Assembly: GCF_019578655.1 (NCBI RefSeq)
Contig: NC_063264.1
Location: 18,154,429 to 18,218,428 of the forward strand
Direction: 5' to 3'
Length of the DNA: 64,000 nucleotides
Origin: Ricinus communis
Taxonomy: Eukaryota; Streptophyta; Magnoliopsida; Malpighiales; Euphorbiaceae
The notes under the pieces are model-generated. The model did no database searches. It was not told where the DNA came from and worked only from the letters and a program-made list of their open reading frames with translations. Shown piece by piece: positions 23,160 through 35,838 of the stretch (within the stretch, counting starts at the first letter, position 1; each line of letters opens with the position of its first letter). A program made the translations under genes and the position numbers.

Positions 23160-26100
23160 TACTGAGTTGTGGTTGGGAGGAACTGAGTCGACTTGACCGG
23201 GTTATCCAACCAATTTTTCTCTCCAAGTTTTGAGTTTATGCGACCGGAGTATCGTTATATTACGTAGCTCATGATCCAGTGCGGTAGTGAGTATGGTAAA
23301 CTTTTCCCGATGGACACTCTAGATTATGTGTTGAGGCTTGGTGAAATATGGGATGATGGATCTTTCATGTGAGAATTAGATTTACAATATTATCATGAGC
23401 TGTTATGCAGCAGAGTGTATCTTCTGAGTTTAACTTTCTAGATAAGGAATGCAGTCCACATAAAAATGGCGGTCGCTTGAGAATCTTTTTTATGATTTAT
23501 TTTAAGAAAAGAAAATCTTAATCAATCACCAAATAACCACAATATATTTCATTTACACATCCACCATAAATAAACAAATTATTTGAAAAATTAAAAATTA
23601 ATCTCATAAAAGGAAAATAAGGGAAAAGAATTCTGTATTTTCTTTTTTAGTTACAAATAAAGGAAAGAGAATATAAGACTTTAATCTAAATTGATATGTA
23701 GTTAATATGTTAGTGTGTTAATAAATATAATTAGTATGTTAATGGATTAAGTTAGAGAAAATAATTTCTTTTATAAAATAAAAAATAAATTATTAACTTA
23801 AAAGATGAAGGTTTCGAGTTTGATACTCAATTTTTGAAACTAATATTTGATAAACTTATATATTTAAATAAACAATTATTATTTATATTAATGATAGAAA
23901 AATCTAATTGATATTATTACTTAAAAAAAATCTTGAATTCATAATTTTTTTATTTATCATTCACTGATATTGAAAAGAAAATAACATTATTATAATAAGA
24001 AATCATTCTTCTATTGTGTACCTCTTAATTTATAGGCTCTATTGGATCAAAAAGAAAATAACTATTGTCCATGGTGTACTTGTGCCATTGTATCTCAAAA
24101 TAGAACAAAATCTTGGATAATGAGTTCCACATAATTTGTGGAAGGGGCTAGCAAGCCCTGGCAATTATTTATTTACTTCTCACACATTATATATATATAT
24201 ATATATAATATATCTTCCCCTGTCAAATTGAATCTTGGACTGATGGGGCCATTGCAATACATATTCCTGGATAAAACATCTTCCAAGATCATCAATGTGT
24301 GTCCCTTTAATCTAAACCAGTTCCTAAATAAATACAACCAAAAAAATTAATTAATTAAATAAAAATCAGCCCCCTGAAGTTCATTGCCTGTCCACAAATT
24401 GCTAGCATGGTGGCCCATTAGACAATTCCACACATCCAATGGTAATGGAAACAATATGTCTGAAAATATCTCTACTTGGGTGATTGTAGATAACTTGTTA
24501 CCTGTTCTTTTTTTTTGTCACAAACTTTTCTTAACCATACAAATTTTCAAGGTCACAGTTGTAACAGGTAGACTGTCTTTTGTTTGTACTTGGAAAATAA
24601 TAATAAAAGAGTTCATTTCATACTAAATTTAGACTTATGTGGTCTGTATCTATGATCTGAGGCGAAGTAAACTCAAACGTCATTTTTCAAGGTATGGACT
24701 CTCGGGCCATATTTAGTTCAGGAAAACCATGCCCATTTTCCAGAAATGTATCTCCAGGAAACTAAAAATCTATGGTATTTTGGGTGTACAAGTTCTCCAA
24801 ATATAAAATCAGAAAGCAGTTTTCTGAATTTTCTAGATTAGTACTAATTTTGAAGCTCTGAAATATGATTAACTACTTAATCTTGGTCATTTTAAGTTCT
24901 AATTCACTTTTAAAACTACTCGAATTAAATTTTAAAATTCGATTCTAAAATTTGTATTTATCATCGTCAAAATAATTTATACAATTTTTAAAATATATGA
25001 ACTTAAAGCGAAGTATTTTATATTTTTTGGTTGGTTTAAAACGGGACTGGACATGACATGAAAATAACAGTAAAATTCTTGTTATATTTCTCATTTAAGA
25101 TAATAAACAGGATTTTAAGATAATATTGAACAAAAACAGTTCAATTTTAATGTAAAGCAAAAAAAAGAAAAAAAGAAGTTGCATTCTTTTGTTATTATTT
25201 TCAGCTACACCTACTTTTACTTAGAAAATTATCACAAAAAACACTTAAATGAAATGGAATATTTATGTTTGCTGCGTATAACAAACATCTCATCCATAAA
25301 TCGACACCAATATGCAAATGTAATGCCTTATGCATATTAAGATATTCAGTGTTGCATTATATATGTATTATCAGTTTCACATACGTAAGTTACTATATTG
25401 GCTAATATTAATATATGATTTCGTAGTTTTTCTTGAAAATAGTAAGCAAGTCATAAGGTTGTAAGAATAACTAGACAAATAAAGAATCTGCCAACGAAAA
25501 AGCCTCCTAAAGTACCTCTCTTTGATGATTTGAACATCCTTAAAAGTACTTGATATATTCAGGGTGTTTTGAGAAATTATTATGTAGATTTTGTTTATCA
25601 AGTTGTTTAGAGATAAAATAAGTTTCAAATTGATATGTTTGATTATTTATTAGGTGTTGAATTTGTACTGGTTATTGGATTTATTATTATTAACCACATT
25701 CATAATAAAATTCAAGAAATATAAATTTAACACTTAATAAATAACGTCATAATGTGACAAATTAAGACGGTATTTAACATAGCTATTGAAGAGCGGATAG
25801 CTTTTCATTTATCAATAATGTTAAAGTGTTTGATTAATTTTTTTGAACAACAGCTATAGCTGTTAGGACATCCAATAACTCCTAGTCACTACTAATTTTA
25901 AACTTTCACCAATAACAGACTAAATTAACTTCGTATTATTTATATAGTCTTATTTTTTATTCTCTTAATTTTAATTTATAATTATTAAATTTTTACACAA
26001 ATAAATAACAATTTAAAGTTTTTTTATATCTCTTAAAAGTACTAGTTTAATATTGAAATAAAATACTTTTTTAAGGTTTAATAAAACTCTTTTAGAAAAT

Positions 26101-27796
26101 AATAAAGTTGACACTTTAATGAAAAATAAAAAATAATTAAATTGATGTTTTATATTAGTTGTCAGGGAAAAGTACGTAAATATACCTTGTCGTTATGCGC
26201 TTTTGCATTTAAAAGACTGTAGTTTTTTTCATGACAAAGAAGTATAATATGATTTAGTTTTTTTTTAAACATTTTTACTATCTTACAAATTAATATTTTT
26301 AAATTTTTATAATTTAATATTAGTATAATATTTATTTTTAATAATAAATTATTTTATAGGTGATTTATCCTCAAATCAACTATCATAATATTTCTAAAAA
26401 TGTTATAATTTGATTTTGAAATTATTTGATTTTATTGATAATAAAATTAAAATATATTATATTAATTTTATTTAATATGAATTCAATATAGTCTTTTATA
26501 TGCTAAATCACTTAATAAGTGATTCTGTTATTGAAAATGAGTATAATACTAATATTAAACTATAGAAATCTAAAGCTATTAGTTTGTAAGGCAATAAATA
26601 TATAAAAAAATTAAATCACAAGATAATTTCTCTATCATCGTGAACTGAAATCTCTTAAGTAAAAATGTCAAATCACATGATATTATTTTATACTTTTTCC
26701 TTATTTTTATCTGTTGCCAGCAAATCTATCAGCTGCCAGCAACATCTTAGTTATATATGCGTTAAATTTACCTAAGAATTTCTTATTTAAACCCTCCTTT
26801 TAATTTGTCCTTCTCCTTTATTAAGAACTACCTTTTGAAATTTCCTAGCAATATTAGCAATTTCTCATCAACTCTGCTATCCATTCTTTTAGCCAAAACT
26901 TCTCTTGCTTTAACCGTTCCTTTATTTAAAGCTTCAGCGGTTCACCAAATCTATACCTCTATTTCTTTCCTCTATTGGTACTCTGATTAGTGGATATGAA
27001 GTTGATGTATTACAAAAAGTGCTTTGTTTTGTTCTCTTTCCATCTCTCTATATTCACAAATTAAATGTCATTCAAAAATAAGGGGAATTGTTTTCTACAA
27101 GCAAGAAATTGAATATGTATTAGCTATGTATACAAAATGGTGCTTATGTATAAAATCAATAAAGAAACAGTTTAATTATCCATTTAATTATTAAGTTTGA
27201 ACTTTTTCTATAATTTTACTTTATTATTTCAAATTTATCAATTTTAGTAAATATACTAGAAATATTTGCTGAAAATAACATTGATTTTTCTTAAGAATTT
27301 AGATAAGATTTATTATTAAGCTTCTGAATATTTTTATTTTTGATTTTTTTCACATTTCTGATATATGTTTTATGAGATTTTTGTCCATTTTAGTAAATCT
27401 TTGAAATTTTATTCTTATTTTGATTAAGAACTATTTAGTCCTCAATAAAAATATAAGAATAATGAGACAAAACAAAAACTAAAAGGCTATGCAATAAAAC
27501 TTCAAAGGTTTAAAAATGCATTTTGTCAAAAATTTATATAATTAGTTACCATTCATTTTCTTACATAATATTAGACAATAATGAGAATTACAACTGAGAA
27601 TATCTTATTTTATTTATTTACAAGATTTTTTATAAAAAGAAAATTTACATTCAGAAATTAATAATTTCAAATTAGAAAAATACTATTTGTATGCTTGCGA
27701 AATATATGGTTGTTGCTTTCTTTGATTATAATTGTTTTTATTTATAACTATTAAACTGGATTGTTTCATTTTTAAAAAATTATTTATATCTACAAA
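23160..27796. other. Long AT-rich intergenic region
   Basis: Bases 23160-23300 are the 5' flank of the Mpv17 gene. The remainder is AT-rich non-coding sequence with no convincing ORF, RNA gene or element ends. A (TA)n microsatellite is at 24189-24207. The stretch at 26800-26990 is slightly less AT-rich but shows no protein motif. Confidence 0.6.
24189..24207. repeat. (TA)n microsatellite
   Basis: About nine AT dinucleotides in a row, followed by an interrupted AATATAT. Confidence 0.9.
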
Positions 27797-28451
27797 ATCT
27801 GACTAACACTAAAATAGACACATATAAAAAAATTAATAAAAATCATAATTGATTATATGTTGCATAATATAAGAAAACTTTATTAATTTGTTAATTAATA
27901 TATTTAATTATATTTTCATAAGCTAATACTAAAAATATAATTAATGTACTATGTTACAGAATTGAGAATAATTATTTATTTTGTAAGGTAACTTATTCAT
28001 TAATATAATATTGATATTCTATTCTTTAGGAATGAAATAATTAAGCTTGCTTAATTGTAGAAAATTAAATATTATTCAATGTATAATTGTAATATTGTTA
28101 ATATAATAATTCAAGAATATAAAATCTACATATGTCCATATGTCAAAAATACATATCAAAAAAATTTATATCTGATTAATATATTTATATTGAAATAAAA
28201 AAAATATTACTTTTTTTTGAAAGGAAAAAAAAAATAAAGTGGATAATAGCTCACTTAAAATAAAAGAAGCATAACACTCAGAATCCTGATAAATTAGGAT
28301 TAATATTAGGATAAGGAAACAAATATGGAAAGTCAATATATTTACTCGATTATTAATGCAAATCCAATTCCAAATAGGAAAGAAAAAACTGATTCTTAGT
28401 CGAAAGTGGAACTCCTTATCCAAATAGGAACAAGTGAATACATACATAATC

Positions 28452-28459
28452 TATATAAA
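28452..28459 (+). promoter_or_regulatory. TATA box of the hexose transporter gene
   Basis: CTATATAAAG about 55 bases before the ATG. The same box is kept in the duplicate copy (33168-33177). Just upstream are paired CCAAATAGG motifs (28370-28378 and 28419-28427). Confidence 0.6.
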
Positions 28460-28511
28460 GCCAGGCCAAGACCACGAATTGCGTACTCTTGCATTCTTAT
28501 TGACATAAAGA

Positions 28512-30023
28512 ATGGAAGAGAAAACAACGATGACAGCAGTAGATATAGAGAGAGGTGGTGGTGCTGGTGGGAGATTTCCATGGAAGAAACAAGTTTATGT
28601 GTTCTTCTGTTGGATTTTTGCAGCCTTTGGTGGGCTAATGTTCGGTTACGACATTGGGATTTCAGGTGGAGTGACAGCCATGGATGACTTTCTCATCAAA
28701 TTCTTTCCATCTGTTTATCACAGAAAACTTCATGCCAGGGAAGACAATTATTGCAAATACAACGATCAGCTTCTTCAGCTTTTTACATCTTCACTTTATA
28801 TAGCTGCTATCTTTTCCAGCTTTGCTGCATCGGTTGTCTGCAAAAAGTTTGGTCGGAAGCGTACAATTCTTGCTGCTTCACTGGTTTTCCTATTGGGAGC
28901 TGGCCTAAGCTCTGGTGCTCAGAACCTCCCTATGTTAATCATTGGCAGGATTCTCCTTGGTGTCGGTGTAGGATTTGGCAATGAGGCTGTTCCTCTGTTC
29001 TTATCAGAGATTGCACCTGTTCACCAGCGTGGGGCTGTCAACATTCTGTTCCAGCTTTTGGTTACTGTTGGAATTCTATTCGCAAATCTCGTCAACTATG
29101 GAACTGCAAAGTTGCATCCGTATGGTTATAGAGTCTCCTTGGGGCTTGCAGGCTTGCCGGCCGTGTTCCTCTTTTTTGGCTCTTTAATCATAACTGACAC
29201 ACCAACAAGCCTAATTGAGCGCGGAAAAGAAGACGAAGGAATTCAAGCTCTCGAGAATATTAGAGACCTCAGTGATGTTGACATTGAATTCAAACAAATT
29301 CAATCTGCCTGTGAGGTATCCCGACAAGTCAAGACTCCATTCTGGAATGTCTTCAAACGCCCAAGCCGTCCACCTCTAGTCATAGGCATCTTGATGCAAG
29401 TGTTTCAGCAGTTTACAGGAATCAATGCTATAATGTTCTACGCCCCTGTTTTATTCCAAACTGTTGGATTCAAGGACGATGCCTCCCTTTTGTCTTCTGT
29501 GATCACTGGAATTGTGAATGTGCTAAGCACTTTGGTGTCTATTTATGCTGTGGACAAGTTTGGAAGGAGGAAATTGCTACTTCAAGCATGCGTGCAAATG
29601 TTTATGAGTCAGGTGGCAATTGGGCTTATTTTGCTACTAAAACTGACAGCAGCAGGCTCACTTTCAAAATTACTGGCAGGAATTGTTGTGGGGCTTGTGT
29701 GCTTGTACGTTATGTCTTTCGCATGGTCATGGGGTCCTCTCGGATGGTTGATACCAAGTGAAACATTCCCTCTAGAGACCAGAACTTATGGATTTGCATT
29801 TGCAGTTAGCTCGAACATGCTCTGCACTTTCATTATTGCTCAGGCCTTCTTATCAATGATGTGTAGTATGCAGGCCTACATATTTTTCTTCTTCGCAGGC
29901 TGCATACTTGTCATGGGGCTCTTCGTGTGGAAATTGTTGCCCGAGACCAAGAATGTTCCAATTGATCTCATGGTGGAAGAAGTCTGGAAGAAACATCCAT
30001 TCTGGAGTAGATTCATGGATTAA
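28512..30023 (+). CDS. Sugar transport protein (STP family) H+/hexose symporter
   Basis: A 503-residue MFS sugar porter encoded in one uninterrupted exon. Signatures: FGYDIGISGG with the proton-coupling Asp at residue 47; the first cytoplasmic loop motif GRKRT at 114-118; GRILLGVGVGFGNEAVPLFLSE with Arg146; the central loop [44 protein letters not shown] and LPETK near the C-terminus. Cys81 in the NYCKYN loop and the Cys of SMMCSMQ match the pair that forms the lid disulfide in STP10 (established knowledge). Twelve membrane spans are expected. It should import monosaccharides with protons across the plasma membrane. All key residues are intact. The gene faces a globulin relic tail-to-tail. 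Absence of introns is unusual, as I recall STP genes normally having some. Confidence 0.93.
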   Translation: MEEKTTMTAVDIERGGGAGGRFPWKKQVYVFFCWIFAAFGGLMFGYDIGISGGVTAMDDFLIKFFPSVYHRKLHAREDNYCKYNDQLLQLFTSSLYIAAIFSSFAASVVCKKFGRKRTILAASLVFLLGAGLSSGAQNLPMLIIGRILLGVGVGFGNEAVPLFLSEIAPVHQRGAVNILFQLLVTVGILFANLVNYGTAKLHPYGYRVSLGLAGLPAVFLFFGSLIITDTPTSLIERGKEDEGIQALENIRDLSDVDIEFKQIQSACEVSRQVKTPFWNVFKRPSRPPLVIGILMQVFQQFTGINAIMFYAPVLFQTVGFKDDASLLSSVITGIVNVLSTLVSIYAVDKFGRRKLLLQACVQMFMSQVAIGLILLLKLTAAGSLSKLLAGIVVGLVCLYVMSFAWSWGPLGWLIPSETFPLETRTYGFAFAVSSNMLCTFIIAQAFLSMMCSMQAYIFFFFAGCILVMGLFVWKLLPETKNVPIDLMVEEVWKKHPFWSRFMD

Positions 30024-30339
30024 AGTTAGCTTAGCAGTACGATTTGATCTTTTATTAGAAGAAACAGTAGTGGTAGTTTAGACATATTCGAGTTTGTGTT
30101 GTTTGATATTTTTGATTGCTCTGTCATAATTCTAGAAACTTCTTTTTGTCTTTTTTCATAACAAATCAAGTTCCCGGATTAATTATGCTTTTGAAAGTTA
30201 AATTTGTAAATTTGATTTGGCGTTCATATGCTGAACTAAGAACTAGGGACATTAATGTAACAAGATACACATATAAAAGAGAATACTACATCATTTTAGT
30301 TGCAGCATATACTATCTTACAATTTATCTGAACGAGGCA

Positions 30340-30790
30340 ACAAGGAACGGCAGTGGAATAGGGTGGATTTATGTTCTGATTCTGATAAAAATGCAGAGCT
30401 GTAGAGTGCTGATCGATATTATTCATCGGTATTCTCCTTGAGCCACCTGAAATGCATCTGCTGTCACTTCCTCTTGGCATGGACTTGATTGCATCATGCT
30501 AGTTGGTCGATTTTTACATTGTCATTTTTCTTGAAGATACCCACTCTATGCCTTGGTTGCTTGCTTTATACATTGCCCAAAGGTTTTGTGGGATTGTCAA
30601 CATCAACAATCTGGGCACGACCACTTACTATAGTGATGTAAGATATGCTGTGGGCATTCTGCAGACATTGATTCACAAATGTTATATCTGCCTCCATTTC
30701 TCCTCTCAGACTCTTCTTCTTCTTGACTTCATTTTGGGGTTTGCACATCAAAGATATTGTTCTACTCTGGCAGAATCTCTCAACTTGCAT
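30340..30790 (-). pseudogene. 11S globulin (legumin) relic 1
   Basis: Aligned by eye to the intact globulin at 35839-37592. Bases 30425-30665 match exon 4, including the C-terminal part around the ATGCATTTCAGGT block (intact copy near 35925) and the ACAATCTGGGCACGACC block, with an internal loss of about 45 bases. Bases 30688-30785 match part of exon 3 (CTCCTCTCAGACTCTTCTTC against CTCCTCAGATGCTTCTTCTC). Bases 30330-30420 match the 3' flank. Exons 1 and 2 are absent, and frameshifts and stops are frequent. It lies tail-to-tail with the intact transporter, the same layout as unit 3. Confidence 0.85.
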
Positions 30791-31335
30791 ATTAGTCGAT
30801 CCATTCTTCATTTTAATAGGTCCAGCCAACAGGACCTATGCAACTTGACATACTTAAAAGGAATAGTTAGAATTATATCAAGAGGACTTCTAGCTCCACG
30901 CCCATCACAAATCCTTTCTAAATATTTGACATACTTAAGAGAAATATATATTAGGATTTTACCTTATACATTTTCAGAGTTCTTTGTGCCTGAACAACAA
31001 AAAAATTCAAGATTTCTACACTAAGTAGTAAGTTTCAATACGTATGATATCTTACGTATATATCTTCCTTGGCCTACTCAACTTGGCAAACTATTAAAAG
31101 CCACAAGTACCAAAAGCCATACGCTTGCCAATCCTCTAAAGCTACAAAATTTCATTGAATAATAATAAACTGTCCAAGGCAATGAATCAACATATCAAAC
31201 ATTCTATTATTGCATTTAGCCCGATTTATTTAGAATCCTAAGTGCCAAATTATGTATAATTTATGATATTACGATTCAGTTAGCCTTCTTCTTCGAGTAA
31301 TGCTAGTAACCCTCTTTCTTTAACACTCTCTTTAG
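30791..31335. other. Spacer between unit 1 and unit 2 of the array
   Basis: No gene. One short internal direct repeat: TTGACATACTTAA at about 30845 and TTTGACATACTTAA at about 30926. Nothing else recognised. Confidence 0.5.
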
Positions 31336-31339
31336 ACAA

Positions 31340-31580
31340 TTTTTTTCATAGATTAAAGTTAGCTTAGCTGCAGTATTTTCTTTTATTAGAAATAGAAGTT
31401 GTAGTACAGCAGTAGTTTATACAATTTAAAGCGTGTTCTCTGATACTTCTGATTGCTTTATTATAATGTAGAGACTTTTTTTCTATTTCCTTTTCACAAC
31501 AGATCAAGTTTCTAGATTTGATGCGTTTCATTTTTGTTTCTGAAAGTTAAACTAGTTAATTAGATATGGCAATTATGTTA
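31340..31580 (+). pseudogene. 3'UTR remnant of a third hexose transporter copy
   Basis: CATAGATTAAAGTTAGCTTAG at 31348-31368 matches the stop-codon region and 3'UTR start of the intact transporter (CATGGATTAAAGTTAGC, 30014-30030). Similarity continues through the 3' flank: CTTTTATTAGAA, GTAGTTTA, GATTGCTTTATTATAAT, CAACAGATCAAGTTTCTAG and GTTAAACTAGTTAATTAGAT, often closer to the unit 3 version (34740-34950). No transporter coding sequence precedes it. This is therefore all that is left of the transporter in the middle unit. Confidence 0.75.
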
Positions 31581-31949
31581 TATCTCTGCAGTTTGGGTTC
31601 GTCTGCTGCTCTGCTGTTTTTTTGCAGAAAATTGGTCTCTCTGGTTTTTGGTCTCAAGCTTGTGGGTTTTGCACCAAGAGAATGTCAATAAGGATTTTGT
31701 TCCAAGAGGGAAAACAGGAACTCCTCATAATTCTAAACATAATTCATTATTAAGATATTAAGATACTGTACTTAATATCTATCTTGTCTTGTAGAATGTA
31801 GATTAATCTAACTTCATACGACATAAATAATTATACAAGAAACTTTCCTATGTGCCTACTCATCAGTTTGCTGCTTGCATTTGAAATTGGCAGGAAAAGA
31901 TGATTCTTATATCAGCTCTTAGCTAAGGAGCTAAGGCAGGAAGGAATTC

Positions 31950-32516
31950 CTGAATTTAGACATTAACAATCTGGACATGGCCACTTCCTCTAGTCACGTA
32001 ACCTATGGTGTGGGCATTCAGGTACCAGAGTGGTGTCATCGTAGCATTCTGCAGATATTGATTCAGAATCGTTAAAACATAAATATGCTGTAAGATTAAA
32101 GAGATTATAATGCGGTATTATTTTGCTTATATTTCATGTTCTTATTCGTACACTGAAGAGGACACCCTTTTGAACACTGAACCGGATGTAGGCGAGGATG
32201 GGGAGGTTGTGGCTATTGATGGTGGTGAGACAGCCGGCAATTGGGTTATAAATGTCAGCTTGTGATGGGTCGTTGATATTGTGTTCGAGTTTAGCAGTGC
32301 AGAAAGTTTCCTCCAAGCCATTTATACCTGCTTCCACCTTTCCTCTGAGATGCTTCTTCTCTTTGATTTGGTTCTTCTTCTTGTCTTCTTTCTGGGATTA
32401 GCATCTCAAGATCTTGCTCAACATTTCACAATTATGCCTCTGTCATCACCCTCGCCCCTCATCTTTCTCGCAAGCTCGGCGTCCAAGTCGAAAACTTCTG
32501 ATATCATCCAAGCGTG
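31950..32516 (-). pseudogene. 11S globulin (legumin) relic 2
   Basis: Bases 31960-32045 match exon 4 of the intact globulin (CCACTTCCTCTAGT, GTGTGGGCATTCAGGT, GTGGTGTCATC). Then comes the intron, and 32150-32516 match exon 3, with readable [19 protein letters not shown] and LTTINS blocks. The left junction joins the far 3' flank directly to exon 4, so about 800 bases are missing. On the right it stops abruptly at about 32516, 10 bases before the unit 3 transporter segment begins. Exons 1 and 2 are gone. It still encodes the Asn-Gly processing site, showing it came from a real 11S globulin. Confidence 0.88.
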
Positions 32517-32526
32517 AAAAGACATT

Positions 32527-34960
32527 ATCTGACTAACACTAAAATAAACACATATAAAAAAAATTAATAAAAGGTATAATTGATTATATGTTGCATAATA
32601 TAAGAAAACTTTATCAATTTGTTAATTAATATATTTAATTATATTTGTATAAGCTAATACTAAAAATATAATTAATGTACTATGTTACAGAATTGAGAAT
32701 AACTATTTACTTTGTAAGGTAATTTATTAATTAATATAATACTGATAGTTTATTTTTTAGAAATGAAATAATTAAGCTTGCTTAATTGTAGAAAAGTTAT
32801 ATATTAGTTAATGTATAATTGTAATATTGTTAATATAATAATTCAAGAATATAAAATCTACATATTATCGCAATGTCCATGTGTCAAAAATGTATATCAA
32901 GAATGTATATTGAAATAAAAAAATATTAATTTTTTTGAAAGGAAAAAATGAAGTGCATAATAGCTCACTTAAAATAAAAGAAGCATAACACTCAGAATCC
33001 TGATAAATTAGGATTAATATTAGGATAAGGAAACAAATATGGAAAGTCAATATGTTTACTCGATTATTAATGCAAATCCAATTCCAAATAGGAAAGAAAA
33101 AACTGATTCTTACTCGAAATTAGTGGAACTCCTTATCCAAATAGGAACAAGTGAATACATACATAATCTATATAAAACCAGGCCAAGACCACGAATTGCG
33201 TACTCTTGCATTCTTATTGACATAAAGAATGGAAGAGAAAACAACGATGACAGCAGTAGATATAGAGAGAGGTGGTGGTGCTGGTAGGAGATTTCCATGG
33301 AAGAAACAAGTTTATGTGTTCTTCTGTTGGATTTTTGCAGCCTTTGGTGGGCTAATGTTCGGTTACGACATTGGGATTTCAGGTGGAGTGACAGCCATGG
33401 ATGACTTTCTCATCCAATTCTTTCCATCTGTTTATCACAGAAAACTTCATGCTAGGGAAGACAATTATTGCAAATACAACGATCAGCTTCTTCAGCTTTT
33501 TACATCTTCACTTTATATAGCTGCTATCTTTTCCAGCTTTGCTGCATCGGTTGTATGCAAAAAGTTTGGTCCAAAGCGTACAATTCTTGCTGCTTCACTG
33601 GTTTTCCTATTGGGAGCTGGCCTAAGCTCTGGTGCTCAGAACCTCCCTATGTTAATCATTGGCAGGATTCTCCTTGGTATCGGTGTAGGATTTGGCAATG
33701 AGGCTGTTCCTCTATTCTTATCAGAGATTGCACCTGTTCACCAGCGTGGGGCTGTCAACATTCTGTTCCAGCTTTTGGTTACTGTAGGAGTTTTATTCGC
33801 AAATCTCGTCAACTATGGAACTGCAAAGTTGCATCCGTATGGTTATAGAGTCTCCTTGGGGCTTGCAGGCTTGCCGGCCGTGTTCCTCTTTTTTGGCTCT
33901 TTAATCATAACTGACACACCAACAAGCCTAATTGAGCGCGGAAAAGAAGACGAAGGATATCAAGCTCTCGAGAAGATTAGAGACCTCAGTGATGTTGACT
34001 TTGAATTCAAACAAATTCAATCTGCCTGTGAGGTAGCCCGACAAGTCAAGACTCCATTCTGGAACGTCTTTAAACGCCCTAGCCGTCCACCTCTAGTTAT
34101 AGGCATCTTGATGCAAGTGTTTCAGCAGTTTACAGGAATCAATGCTATAATGTTCTACGCCCCTGTTTTATTCCAAACTGTTGGATCAAGGATGATGCCT
34201 CCCTTTTATCTTCTGTGATCACTGGAATTGTGAACGTGCTAAGCACTTTGGTATCGATTTATGCTGTGGACAAGTTTGGAAGGAGGAAATTGCTACTTTA
34301 AGCATGCGTGCAAATGTTTATTAGTCAGGTGGCAATTGGGCTTATTTTGCTACTAAAACTGACAGCAGCAGGCTCACTTTCAAAATTACTGGCTGGAATT
34401 GTTGTGGGGCTTGTGTGCTTGTACGTTATGTCTTTCGCATGGTCATGGGGTCCTCTCGGATGGTTGATACCAAGTGAAACATTCCCTCTAGAGACAAGAA
34501 CTTATGGATTTGCATTTGCAGTTAGCTCGAACATGCTCTGCACTTTCATTATTGCTCAGGCCTTCTTATCAATGATGTGTACTATGCAGGCCTATATATT
34601 TTTCTTCTTTGCCGGCTGCATACTTGTCATGGGGCTGTTTGTTTGGAAATTGTTGCCGGAGACCAAGAATGTTCCAGTTGATCTCATGTTTGAAGAAGTC
34701 TGGAAGAAACATCCATTCTGGAGTAGATTCATGGAATAAATTTATCTTAGCAGGGTAATATTATTTTTCTTAGCAGTAGAAGTAGTAGTAGCAGCCGTAG
34801 TTTAAACAATTCATAGTTTTTGCTGGCTTTGTCATAATGAAGAAACTTCTATTTTCAATTTCTTTGTCATAGCAGATCAAGTTCCCGAATTTGATGTGTT
34901 TCATATATGCTTTTGACGGTTAAACTTGTTAATTAGATTTGGCATTTATGTCCTGAGGAC
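32527..34960 (+). repeat. Segmental duplication, unit 3 (transporter promoter, gene and 3' flank)
   Basis: Matches 27797-30230 with high identity over promoter, coding region and 3'UTR. The junction with globulin relic 2 at about 32517-32526 marks the breakpoint between unit 2 and unit 3. Confidence 0.9.
33229..34739 (+). pseudogene. Hexose transporter (STP family) pseudogene, copy 2
   Basis: Nearly identical to the intact copy at 28512-30023 but disabled. A 1-base deletion near 34185 (GTTGGATCAAGG instead of GTTGGATTCAAGG) shifts the frame and ends the first ORF at 34218 after 329 codons. Independently, CAA has become TAA at 34299-34301 in the original frame. The remainder (34308-34739) stays open and well conserved, so the lesions are recent. 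The conserved loop motif GRKRT is GPKRT here. Promoter and TATA box are retained, so transcription is possible. A truncated product would lack about four to five membrane spans. Confidence 0.93.
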
Positions 34961-35838
34961 TAATAGATTCCAAGCAAAATTCCTGGCAGGCTTAACCATC
35001 TAGTTATAACTTTCCGTACTACTTTTGATCAAATCCAAATCTAGTTAAGTTGATTCTAATACTGATTAAATATTAAACTTATCATTTGTAAAACGTTCAA
35101 CGACAATGATTTGTATAACCTGTTGTTTAAAAAGGTTGGTCATGAGAGAAAACCTGTTGTTTAACTTATTATCTCGTTCTTTTCTTGTTTTGTTCAGTGC
35201 AGCTCAATTTATTATTAATAGGAGGGGAAAAATGATCAACTATCAGCAGGTACATCAGCTTTTGCAAATGGAAATAAGGCAGGAGGGAATTCCTGAATCC
35301 CTAACATATCTAATGACAATTTCTAGCAATACAAGATAAATTATAAATCAAGGACTACGAACTAGGGAAGTTAATGTCCGCAGTCAGTAGTGTGTTTATA
35401 TTATATAATACACATTAAACCCTGTCCCCCATACATGTAAAACAGAGTACATCAGTAGTATATCAAATGGAGCGACCATAACAATTTAATTGAAATGATC
35501 AGTAATGTGTTATGGTTTATCTTAATGATGCAACAAGGAATGGCAATGGAACGGGGTGGATTTAGCAATCTGTTATAGTCATCTTCTGATTCTGATGAAA
35601 ATGCAGAGCTTCAGAGTGCTAATAGATATTATTCACTCGTATTTGTTTCACTCAATGCTAGTTAGACTTTCATTTCTTGTGCAAGAAATATACACATATT
35701 CTTGGAACTAAGAATAGTCCCTAGCTCCTCATGGCCAACAGGACTTAATTTCTGAATACATGTAGGCTCTAGGTAGGCGCACAGTGCATTTTATTATTAC
35801 AAAACATTGAAGATTTGCTAGTTATGTTACAAGCTCCT
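34961..35838. other. 3' flanks between transporter pseudogene and globulin gene
   Basis: Convergent 3' ends. Bases 35277-35300 (GGCAGGAGGGAATTCCTGAA) recur near 31934-31955, and 35519-35640 recur near 30330-30430, which helps to define the array units. On the minus strand an AATAAA at about 35790-35795 is a likely polyadenylation signal for the globulin. Confidence 0.6.

Larger units (their letters stand above)
27797..30330 (+). repeat. Segmental duplication, unit 1 (transporter promoter, gene and 3' flank)
   Basis: From ATCTGACTAACACTAAAATA at 27797 the sequence matches the segment starting at 32527, with small indels, through about 700 bases of promoter, the whole transporter gene and its 3'UTR. 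The offset is about 4717-4730 bases. Identity in the coding part is very high by eye. Upstream of 27797 and 32527 the two flanks are unrelated, so this is the left duplication breakpoint. Confidence 0.9.

Noticed and set aside
26805..26990. Ser/Leu-rich 61-codon ORF in a slightly GC-richer patch
   Set aside because: No motif, no neighbouring exon-like signals; probably chance.
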